A stretch of 32,808 nt of DNA, from contig CADCDP010000031.1 in NCBI GenBank assembly GCA_902800305.1, positions 1 through 32,808 of the forward strand, written 5' to 3'. The notes beneath the pieces are model-generated. The model searched no databases. It saw only the letters and a program-made list of their open reading frames with translations, and had not been told where the DNA came from. The first letter of the stretch is position 1. Each line of letters begins with the position of its first letter. The stretch is from an uncultured Bacteroidales bacterium (GTDB taxonomy: Bacteria; Bacteroidota; Bacteroidia; Bacteroidales; Bacteroidaceae). Both the position numbers and the translations under genes were made by a program. Shown here in pieces: positions 1 to 7,400 of the stretch.

Positions 1-1
1 T

Positions 2-190
2 TCCGACAAGGACTATTACTACATGCAAGTTTCCGCCGATGGCAATTCATTCACCACACTCAGCAAGATGGACTACCGCTACCTATCCACCGAGGTGATA
101 GGCGGGTTCACAGGCGTGATGCTTGGCTTGTTTGCCCAGGGTGAAGCCGGATCTGCAGATTTTGATTGGTTTGAATATACAACAGAGTAA
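2..190 (+). CDS. C-terminal fragment of a GH43-like glycoside hydrolase
   Basis: Only the last 62 codons are present; the gene starts left of the window. The readable end has the pattern of the concanavalin-A-like C-terminal domain of bacterial GH43 xylosidases/arabinofuranosidases: alternating aromatic beta-strands, a Gly-rich stretch GGFTGVMLGLFAQG, and the terminal strand ADFDWFEY just before the stop. In that family the domain packs on a catalytic beta-propeller and helps bind plant-cell-wall arabinan or xylan. The catalytic part is not visible, so the exact activity cannot be given. A perfect 18-bp hairpin follows the stop within 6 bases. A plant-polysaccharide role would fit the PL11 pectin lyase elsewhere in the window, but the two are far apart and not in one operon. 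Confidence 0.6.
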   Translation, partial: SDKDYYYMQVSADGNSFTTLSKMDYRYLSTEVIGGFTGVMLGLFAQGEAGSADFDWFEYTTE

Positions 191-195
191 AGAAA

Positions 196-242
196 AGAGC
201 ATCATGTAGATAAGGGGTTAATTGTTATCTACATGATGCTCT
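196..242 (+). terminator. Perfect 18-bp hairpin after the glycoside hydrolase
   Basis: Positions 196-213 and 225-242 are exact reverse complements (18 bp) around an 11-nt loop (214-224), starting 6 bases after the stop codon. There is no clear T-run behind it, so it may end transcription, protect the 3' end, or both. As a symmetric structure it could act on either strand. Confidence 0.6.
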
Positions 243-798
243 GTAGAATGTTATTATGAGTTTCACGATTCCGTATAGCATTTGATTTGTGTGCCGTCCA
301 AAAGAGAAAGATTGCGGTATTAGTTTTTTAGCGCAGCAATAGCCAGTTTAGTTTAATCCCATATTATATATCTATAGCCTAAACTAAACCTTTTATCTTC
401 CGACTACTATTAATGTCATGCCGAATGGTCTGGATCAAAGATTAGAAGAAAAGGAATGACACATTATAGGGCTAAGACAAATGAGGAGCAACACTTTTTA
501 ACAACCCGATTTTGAGTTAAAATTAACTCCGAATTTTCGTCAGATTACAAAGATATACAAAGAACTGCAAAGATAAATGTACCTAAAGGGACTGAAATTG
601 CAAGTCGCACTTCACTCGCTTCTTAGCGATTGCAAGAATCTGCAAAAATCCGCGTTAACAAATGTGAATATGCAAAAAACTGGAAAAACGTTTTTGCAGT
701 TCTTTGCATTTTCTATTTTTGACGGCAGCCATATTTGCAGATTTTTGTATATTTTCCGTCCCTCCTCCGTCCCTCCGCATAGTATCTACCCCCCTTGA
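243..798. other. Structured non-coding stretch rich in TGCAAA motifs
   Basis: About 550 bp with no convincing gene. It contains a 10-bp inverted repeat (346-355 GTTTAGTTTA with 380-389), a 16-bp dyad (524-539, GAGTTAA on each side of AA), three 10-nt direct units with core CAAAGA (546-575), and a 40-bp near-perfect dyad (670-709). At least eight TGCAA/TTTGCA-type motifs occur on both strands from 566 to 840. Pyrimidine-rich CCGTCCCTCC repeats lie near 761-776. TTTGCA can be part of a Bacteroidetes -7 element, so some motifs may simply be promoters. The density and symmetry suggest a regulatory, protein-binding or attachment-type region ahead of the nuclease gene. Confidence 0.45.
670..709. 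repeat. 40-bp imperfect dyad (ATGCAAA ... TTTGCAT)
   Basis: Positions 670-689 pair with 690-709 at 18 of 20 places with no spacer; the outer ends are ATGCAAA and TTTGCAT. A further inverted pair, AATCTGCAAA (637-646) and TTTGCAGATT (734-743), brackets it, and TTTGCAGATT recurs at 834-843. This could be an operator, a recombinase or partition-type site, or a cruciform. Confidence 0.5.
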
Positions 799-1995
799 TT
801 GGAGGCATATACGCTGATTATCAACGACTTATATTTGCAGATTTTACATTCTGCGTCGGAAAGTAGATTCTGCGTGGAGAAACAACAGAAATGGATTGAC
901 TATCTGTATGAAAGGTATTTATTTGGCACAGAGCAACCTAAAGGGGTATCTACAGATGTGCCAGACAGATACTTGTCAAAGACACTCAATCGAGGAGTTT
1001 CTGCTGCATTGATTGATGCTTTCAAACATAGTCCTGTCTATGCACTCTATCTTCAGCATCCAGACGAATTGCTAATCGGTGTTCGCAATAACTACCTGAA
1101 TGTTTACTATCGACTGAACAACATTGCAGAAGTACGTCTTGCAGGCGACAGCATCTCATGCGGCATCCATCCATACTTCCTCAGACGCAACGAGAAGGGC
1201 AATGTGGTTCTGACGGGAAACGAAATAGAACTATACATTACAGACAGATATGAAGCTATCAAACACTTGGTAGAGAATAAGAAGACCACCACAATGGAGA
1301 AAGTTGCACAGCAAATGCTTGTTATGCAAAACAACGCAAGCCCTCTATCCAAGTGGTTCTGTGTCGATGTTGAATGGGCTCGTTCTTTCAATAATCAGGC
1401 AGAAAAAGATTCGTGTATGGCCTCACGTATGGACGTTATTGCCGTTTCAAAAGAGGCACCTCATCGTGTCGCCATCATTGAATTGAAATACGGGAGCAAA
1501 GCCATCAGCGGAGATTCTGGTGTACTAAAGCATATTCAAGATTTTAAAACATTTAAAGACGGTAGTATTCACGATGGTAGTCGCATAGACTATTATGAAG
1601 GAATGTGTACCGACATATGCAACATTCTCAAGGCATATGACGCATTAGGAATTACGCTGCCAGAGTCGCTTAAGAACCTCGGCAGGGAACAATTCGCCTC
1701 AAAGCCAGAATTCTATGTGTTGACGTTAGATAATAATGCTGTCTCATGGGGAGCTACCACACCTAAGCAGACGATGGCTGCATATCTCTTCTCGCCCAAT
1801 AGCCGTAATTATCGCGCATGGGGATGCAGACAACCAGCGAAAGACAATGTTCAGGATAAACTTGGCATTAATGTCCTTGACGCATCGTCTGAACTTCCCG
1901 TGACGTTCATCTTTTCAAATCAGACTATCTCAGACCTCCACGTGAACGACATTTTGGAGGATGATCGTTACGACATCATCCGCCCGATAAAATGA
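799..1995 (+). CDS. Orphan PD-(D/E)XK nuclease-like protein
   Basis: The open frame begins at a TTG directly after an in-frame TGA, so the true start is unsure; GTG at about 874 is another option, and the first in-frame ATG is far downstream. The middle of the protein has a PD-(D/E)XK signature: D212 in RMDVIAV, then E228-L-K230 in VAIIELKYG, on predicted beta-strands. This is the metal-binding core of restriction-endonuclease-fold proteins. The N-terminal 150 residues have no fold I recognise. No methyltransferase, helicase or specificity subunit is adjacent, so I do not call it a restriction enzyme. It stands alone between a structured leader and a bidirectional hairpin, which is common for defence or mobile cargo genes. 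The nuclease fold is fairly likely; the biological role is unknown. Confidence 0.6.
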   Translation: MEAYTLIINDLYLQILHSASESRFCVEKQQKWIDYLYERYLFGTEQPKGVSTDVPDRYLSKTLNRGVSAALIDAFKHSPVYALYLQHPDELLIGVRNNYLNVYYRLNNIAEVRLAGDSISCGIHPYFLRRNEKGNVVLTGNEIELYITDRYEAIKHLVENKKTTTMEKVAQQMLVMQNNASPLSKWFCVDVEWARSFNNQAEKDSCMASRMDVIAVSKEAPHRVAIIELKYGSKAISGDSGVLKHIQDFKTFKDGSIHDGSRIDYYEGMCTDICNILKAYDALGITLPESLKNLGREQFASKPEFYVLTLDNNAVSWGATTPKQTMAAYLFSPNSRNYRAWGCRQPAKDNVQDKLGINVLDASSELPVTFIFSNQTISDLHVNDILEDDRYDIIRPIK

Positions 1996-2035
1996 CAGTA
2001 ATAAACTTTTTCGTTGCACGGGTCATCTTTATCTT

Positions 2036-2068
2036 CCCCCTCTTGCTTATTCCATAAGCATGAGGGGG
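2036..2068. terminator. Bidirectional hairpin between convergent genes
   Basis: Positions 2036-2049 pair with 2055-2068 (14 bp, one mismatch) around a 5-nt loop, with a CCCCCTC/GAGGGGG base. It lies between the nuclease gene (plus) and the PIN toxin (minus), where a shared terminator is expected. No strong T-run is present on either side. Confidence 0.6.
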
Positions 2069-2121
2069 TATTGTTCAACAATATGATGAGCTATCTATCT
2101 ATCCAGTTCTCCTGCTTTATC

Positions 2122-2550
2122 TCATTCGGCATTGTTTAGCCTCAGAAACTCCAATGGGGGAACGACGGGTATCTCAGAATAGGGGTAATCCCTTTCGTTG
2201 CGAGTAATGATGTGGGTTGTACCACAATGGGAGGCAGCGTAGTACTGTACGGCATCTTCAAAATCATGAAAGCCTTGTTGCAGTGCCCAATCTATGGCTG
2301 CAGCACCTGTGGAGGCGACGTGAATCATGGAACGAAGCTCTTTCATCACCTCATAGAGTTGTTCTGTGGTGCGGTTCTTCTTGGCATAGAAAGAAACGGT
2401 GACCATCGTGATGTCGCTTGCCCACAATTCACAATCTCCATCTAATCCCATCTGTAGCACTTTCGATGAGCTTTCCACAAAGTCTGCGCGGTTTTGAACC
2501 ACGTCAATCAGCACATTTGCATCAAGAAATACCTTTGTTGCCATCATCAT
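2122..2550 (-). CDS. PIN-domain (VapC-like) toxin ribonuclease
   Basis: A single PIN domain fills the 142 residues. The acidic metal-binding residues are visible: D10 in VFLDANVLID, D96/E98/D99 in HDFEDAVQYYAA, and D121 in IITRNERDY. The family uses these carboxylates to hold Mg2+ or Mn2+ and cleave RNA, typically tRNA or rRNA, when freed from its antitoxin. The start overlaps the stop of the upstream 93-aa gene by four bases (ATGA), so the two are translationally coupled in the usual antitoxin-first order. Three ATG codons in a row begin the frame; the first gives the overlap. The RNA target cannot be read from sequence. Confidence in the PIN toxin call is high. Confidence 0.85.
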   Translation of the reverse strand: MMMATKVFLDANVLIDVVQNRADFVESSSKVLQMGLDGDCELWASDITMVTVSFYAKKNRTTEQLYEVMKELRSMIHVASTGAAAIDWALQQGFHDFEDAVQYYAASHCGTTHIITRNERDYPYSEIPVVPPLEFLRLNNAE

Positions 2551-2828
2551 ACATATTTGTTTCCAGTTGTCGCCACGAATTCATCCTTGTAGTCGAAGTC
2601 CTCTTCTGTCTGGGGCACATCTGATAATGCCTTGATGCGTGGGCCTTCGACGATTTTCTTGTGTGTTGTGGTTTTTTCACTTTTGAGTTGCTCAATGAAA
2701 ACATACAGGCGTTGCAGGACACGCATATCTGTCTCGTGCTCAATGCTGTCCAGGATGATGTTTCGTAAATTACCTCTTGTGGGCATTGTTCGATAGACAA
2801 ACATGGGTTCTTCTGCTTTCTCGCTCAT
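2547..2828 (-). CDS. Putative antitoxin of the PIN toxin
   Basis: A 93-residue, highly charged protein directly upstream of and overlapping the PIN toxin by 4 bp. The middle (about 20-50) is predicted helical. The tail, about 60-93, is hydrophilic and acidic (TEEDFDYKDEF), like the disordered toxin-binding tails of antitoxins. I see no clear AbrB, ribbon-helix-helix or Xre DNA-binding motif, so whether it autoregulates by DNA binding is open. The call rests on position, size and overlap rather than family recognition. A good promoter lies about 60 bp upstream (2889-2918). Confidence 0.65.
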   Translation of the reverse strand: MSEKAEEPMFVYRTMPTRGNLRNIILDSIEHETDMRVLQRLYVFIEQLKSEKTTTHKKIVEGPRIKALSDVPQTEEDFDYKDEFVATTGNKYV

Positions 2829-2888
2829 GGGATACGTTAGTTTTTTATTTGTTTGCTAATCTTGCCGCATTTTCTGCTCTTTCTCCGA

Positions 2889-2918
2889 CAAAGTTACGAT
2901 TAAGAACAGACGATACAA
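2889..2918 (-). promoter_or_regulatory. Promoter of the toxin/antitoxin pair
   Basis: On the minus strand, TTG (2918-2916) is followed after exactly 19 bases by TAACTTTG (2896-2889), matching the Bacteroidetes primary-sigma pattern (TTG at -33, TAnnTTTG at -7). Transcription would start near 2882, giving a leader of roughly 50 nt before the antitoxin ATG at 2828. Confidence 0.65.
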
Positions 2919-2920
2919 AA

Positions 2921-3149
2921 TTAAAGAGCGTTTTTTTCTCATTTTTCCTCAAAAAAGTCTGGAGGATTCAAGAAATAGCGCCACACTTTGTTGTGTTAAA
3001 GCATAAGTTTTGGCTATCTTGGTAAGTTTCCCGCGAGAGGGGTAAGGCTTTATTGATACTGCCCATGTTTATAGAGAGCTGCACGTGTGTGGCTCTTTTA
3101 TTTTATGTTGGTGTGTGTCCAGTATGGAATAACCATGATGGTAGGACAC
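2921..3149. other. Gene-free stretch between TA promoter and galE terminator
   Basis: The whole gene-free interval runs 2829-3260. Apart from the TA promoter and the galE terminator it contains a plus-strand hairpin followed by a T-rich tail (3075-3105) with no plus-strand gene in front of it. No convincing open reading frame was found. It may hold an unannotated small RNA on the plus strand. Confidence 0.35.
3075..3105 (+). terminator. Orphan intrinsic-terminator-like hairpin
   Basis: AGAGCTGCAC (3075-3084) pairs with GTGTGGCTCT (3087-3096), counting two G-U pairs, and is followed by TTTATTTTAT. This is the shape of a rho-independent terminator on the plus strand, but the nearest plus-strand gene ends more than 1 kb upstream. 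Confidence 0.4.
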
Positions 3150-3170
3150 AAAAAAAGGGCTACCCCCTTT
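3150..3170 (-). terminator. Intrinsic terminator of galE
   Basis: On the minus strand AAAGGG (3170-3165), a 5-nt loop and CCCTTT (3159-3154) run into more T residues (3153-3151). It lies about 90 bp after the galE stop codon. Confidence 0.6.
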
Positions 3171-3260
3171 CTCACGAAAAAGAATAGCCACAACACAAAC
3201 ACAAAATAAAACACGACAAACGAATCTGGTTGCACGACCAGAACCGTTATTCTTATTATC

Positions 3261-4295
3261 TTACTGAACTCCGTCAGCACGGAGCTTTTCTTGCCATTTC
3301 CAAGCGGAACGGAGGATGTCGTCGAGCGGTGTGTCGGCTTTCCAACCGAGCACTTTGTTGGCTTTATCGACGTTGCCCCAGATGGCCTCGATGTCGCCTT
3401 CACGACGGGGTGCGTATTCCCAAGGGAGTTTTACGCCTGTGGCGCGTTCGAAACCTTCGACGATTTCGAGGGTGGAGTAGCCGTGACCTGTTCCAATGTT
3501 GAACACTTCCACAGGGTCGGTCTCTTCTTCGAGCACTCGCTGCATGGCCTTAACGTGTGCCTTAGCAAGGTCAACTACGTAGATGTAGTCGCGGATGCAG
3601 GTGTGGTCGGGGGTGTTGTAGTCGTTACCGAACACTTTGAGTTGTTTGCGGATGCCGATGGCGGTCTGTGTGACGAACGGAATGAGGTTCATCGGTACGC
3701 CGTTGGGCAATTCGCCGATGTTGGCAGACGGGTGTGCGCCGATGGGGTTGAAGTAGCGCAGGATGACCGACTTGATGGGTGCACCCGAGTGGATGTAGTC
3801 TTGTATGATTTCTTCGTTAATCTGCTTGGTATTTCCGTAGGGCGAGAGTGCCTTCTGGATGGGAGCTTGCTCGGTAACGGGCAGGTTTTCGGGGGTTGGC
3901 TGTCCGTAAACGGTGCAAGAGGATGAGAAGATGATGCCTTTGCCTCCGTACTTGACCATGAGTTCGAGCACGTTCATGAGAGAGTTGAGGTTGTTGCGGT
4001 AGTACAAGAGCGGTTTCTCCACGGATTCACCTACGGCTTTGGATGCTGCAAAGTGGATGCACCCTTTGATGGGGTATTTCTGGAAGACCGCTTCGGTGGC
4101 GGCAAAGTCGTTGAGGTCAACTTGCTCGAAGGCAGGACGGATGCCTGTAATCTTTTCGATGCCGTCCACGACGTTAGCGTTGGAGTTAGATAGGTTGTCG
4201 ATGATGACGACATCGTAGCCTGCTTGTTGCAGCTCTACTGTGGTGTGTGAACCGATGAAGCCTGTGCCGCCGGTTACGAGAATGGTCTCTTTCAT
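3261..4295 (-). CDS. galE: UDP-glucose 4-epimerase GalE
   Basis: A cytoplasmic short-chain-dehydrogenase-type enzyme that interconverts UDP-glucose and UDP-galactose with tightly bound NAD+. At 344 residues it has the normal family length. The NAD-binding Rossmann motif TGGTGFIGSH is at residues 8-17, and the catalytic triad is in place: S126 in SSSCTVYG, Y153 and K157 in SPYGNTK. NPIGAHPS and the C-terminal WGNVDKANKVLGW segment are also typical. It is needed for galactose use (Leloir pathway) and for UDP-galactose supply to surface glycans. It appears monocistronic, with its own promoter (4377-4406) and terminator (3150-3170). UDP-GlcNAc epimerisation as a second activity cannot be ruled out. 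Confidence 0.96.
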   Translation of the reverse strand: MKETILVTGGTGFIGSHTTVELQQAGYDVVIIDNLSNSNANVVDGIEKITGIRPAFEQVDLNDFAATEAVFQKYPIKGCIHFAASKAVGESVEKPLLYYRNNLNSLMNVLELMVKYGGKGIIFSSSCTVYGQPTPENLPVTEQAPIQKALSPYGNTKQINEEIIQDYIHSGAPIKSVILRYFNPIGAHPSANIGELPNGVPMNLIPFVTQTAIGIRKQLKVFGNDYNTPDHTCIRDYIYVVDLAKAHVKAMQRVLEEETDPVEVFNIGTGHGYSTLEIVEGFERATGVKLPWEYAPRREGDIEAIWGNVDKANKVLGWKADTPLDDILRSAWKWQEKLRADGVQ

Positions 4296-4376
4296 GTAGT
4301 TAGTCTTTGTTTTTGTTATTACTATGTGTCTTGTGCTCGTTTAGTGTATTGACTTGCGTCAATGTGATATCGGGCA

Positions 4377-4406
4377 CAAAATTACGACTTTATTTTCACA
4401 TTGCAA
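4377..4406 (-). promoter_or_regulatory. galE promoter
   Basis: Minus strand: TTG (4406-4404), 19-bp spacer, TAATTTTG (4384-4377). This is the same arrangement and spacing as the toxin/antitoxin promoter. The predicted start leaves an approximately 75-nt leader before the galE ATG. Confidence 0.65.
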
Positions 4407-4434
4407 GTTTTTTATTGAAAAAAATGCGGTTTGT

Positions 4435-7400
4435 TCACTTTATGATGAATTTTATTCTGTATTCGTCTCCCGATATGGTGGAAGCGGTCACGATATAGAT
4501 GCCTCGGGGGAGGGTAGCGACGGGTATCGACGCGAATTGCTGTCCTGTGCGCATGATGGGTGTCGCGTTGACTTTCATGCCTGAGGTGTTGTAGAGGGCG
4601 ATGTGGCTAATCGGCTCATCCTCGCTCTTGATGTTGACGGTATTGCCCACGTAAGCGATGGTTATGCCGCCTTCCTTCGTGTAAGAGGGGATAGCATCGG
4701 GTTCTGGCTTGTCCTTGTTGGGGTCAACATAGAGTGTGTCGATGGAGTTGAGCAGGTTGGCTTTGCCGATGGTGGGCGTGTTCATCACGTAGGTGTTGTT
4801 GCCGCCATCAGGGTAGCGTCCGAAGGTCTGTATGCCGAGATGTGCTGCATAGTGGAGCGTGTCGGCGTAGGTGTCGGTGGAGATGGACAGGTCGTCGCCT
4901 TCAGCTGCCAGTTTGAAGGGGAGGTGGATGTCGGCACCGAGGTTGTCCCGCTTGTCGCACCAGAGGATTTTGTAGCCGTGTGCCGGGATGATGGTGTTGA
5001 GTGTCACCTCGTCGGTCGGAATCTGGTATTTCTGTGGCTTCTCAGGATTGTCTGACACATACATACCGGCGATGTCGATGTCCTTGTCGGTGGTGTTGTA
5101 CAGCTCCACCCAGTCGTCCTTCTTGAAGTAGTCGTTCACGTAGATGGAGTTGGCTGCACTTACTTCGTTGATGCGGACGGGGGTGATGCCTTGAGCTATC
5201 ATGTCTTCCTCGGGCAAGGCTTCGAAGACGGCGATGAGCTTCTGTGTACCCGATGTCGGCAGGGTGTATTCCTGTTCGGTGGAGACAAATTCCATGTCTG
5301 CGGCATCTTGTGCCAAGAGGGTGAGGGAGGCATCCCAGAGGATGTCGGTGGAAGAGGTCTGGTTGTTGTGTACCTCAACGGCAATCACGTTGCTACCACG
5401 CTTGAAGAGAGAACCTTTGAAGGTCATGCTGCCTGTGTCAGGATTGTTGGGTGCGTAGGACGATGCAGCGGTGTTGTAGGTGACATTGCCCGATGGCATG
5501 TTGTAGCGTCCTGCTTCCACACCGTTGATATAGACAACCATACCGTCGTCGATGGTGAAGTCGAGCACAAATTCATCGGTCTCTCTGGGTTCGGAGGTCA
5601 GCGCGAAGGTTCTGCGGAAATAGTAACAAGGCAGGTTGGAGGCAGTAGTCGTGGCTTGGTTCTTTCCGTAGCCGATGGGGGCGCTGCCCGAACCCCAGCT
5701 TGTCACGCTATATGACGAGTCATACCAGTTGGAACCGTCGAGGGAGCCTTTGTCGTAGTATCTCCACGATGTGCCTTCGCTGAAGATGGTCTTCGAGGAG
5801 GTGCTGCCCGTGCTGGTCCATCCTGCGAAACGGTAACCTGCTGGTGCCTCGGCCTTGAGTGTGACGGGAGAGAAAAGGTAACCGCTGAATTGGGTGTAGG
5901 GCAGTTCGATGTCGTTCAGCAAGATTTTTGCTTGTGGCGTGTTGGAGGAGATGTTGGCCAGTTGTCGGGTGACTCCTGATAGCTTCATGTAGGTGTTGCT
6001 CTTGAGTGCATTGACGAGGGTGCCGTTGTATGATGCGTTGAAGCTGTTGATGATGTTGTTGGCGGTATTAGATGGGTTCACCCAGTTGCCTGTAGCCAGA
6101 TAGTCACGCATCTCGGTCACGATGGCCTTCACCTTCTCTGGCTGGAAGATGGAGCCGCCCACGATGCAGAAGGTGTCGATGAACTGCTTGCGGAAGGTGT
6201 CGTTCTGTAATAAGTTCTTGAAGAGGGTGACAAACTTGATTTGTAGTTTGCGTCGCTGGCCTTCCACGCTCTTGTTGAGGGAGTGGTCGAAGCCGTGCAG
6301 GGTGTCGAAAGTGTAGTTTTCCTTGCCGAAGAAGGTGCTGAACGGCGAGTTGGTGGACAAGGCACCATCAAGGTCGAAGAGGACGAAGTGGAACTTGCCG
6401 TCGTTCACGTCTCGGAAGCCTTTCACGTTATTTTGCGGCCAGTCCCAGTTGCCCGTGTAGAGTTCTACAGCCATATAGTTGATGTATTCGTCGATGTCAA
6501 GCAGCTTCTTGATTTCCTCGTAGGTGTCCTCGTCGGTGGCATTCTCGCTGAGTTCCACCAAGCGGAGGAAACTTTCGTCGGTGCCGCGCATCTGCACGTA
6601 GCCAGAGTCGGGAGAGATTTCGAACTGATCCATCTCGTCGGTGTCGATGCCGTAGTTGGAATAAGCATAATCTTTGTTGTTGGGCTCACGCATATTCAGC
6701 ACGTCGTAGTGCTCTCCGTTGATGAACACATGGACGGGTTGCCACTCCTGATAGTCCACATTGAGTCCGCTTCGAGCCACAATCTGCTGGATGGAACCGT
6801 CTTTGATGCGGCAGTTGTTGTCGTTGCCACCGTTGCGGATTTGTAGGGTTTTGCTCTTGATGAAGGGCTTCACAGGGAAGAACTGGGCATTGAATGTGTT
6901 TTCGAAGTCGTAGGTTTTCTTCGCTTTGAGCTTGAAGGCGTGTGGGTTCCATGCACGGCTCCACCCGCCACAAGTGGACATGTCGCACTCTTGAGAGACA
7001 ATGCACTCGTTGTCGGTCGTGATGAATTCGAACGAGACAGGACGATCCCAATCCATGTTCCAGTTGCATGGGTTAGTCTGCCCGTTGCCAGGACGACCGT
7101 TAGGGCCTTGCTGGAACAAACCAGTTTCGCTGCTGTAGATGCTCATTTCTTCGTCTGTGACAAGAGATATGATGGGGAAGGGATAATTACCTTCATTATA
7201 TATATATGTACGCGTGACAACTCGTGAAGGGAGGTAGCCGTCCTGGAAGAGGCGGAATCGGAAACAGTAATTGTTGTACCAGCTGTTGGAATCATACTTG
7301 ACGGTGAAAAGACCAGTATTGGAAGTCTCTCCATTCTCCAGCGTCGGGGTCGTGCCGTCGGTGGTGTAGCGCAAGGTGGCACCTGCGGGGATGTTGACAC

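Noticed and set aside
577..798. 73-codon frame just upstream of and in phase with the nuclease frame, separated by one TGA
   Set aside because: The translation is low quality (PSSVPPHSIYPP), and the DNA is full of dyads and direct repeats. A nonsense-split longer gene or stop read-through is possible but has no positive support.
5191..5715. Plus-strand frames opposite the CotH gene (several of 60-190 codons)
   Set aside because: All are antisense shadows of the 1463-residue protein, valine/glycine rich and without motifs.
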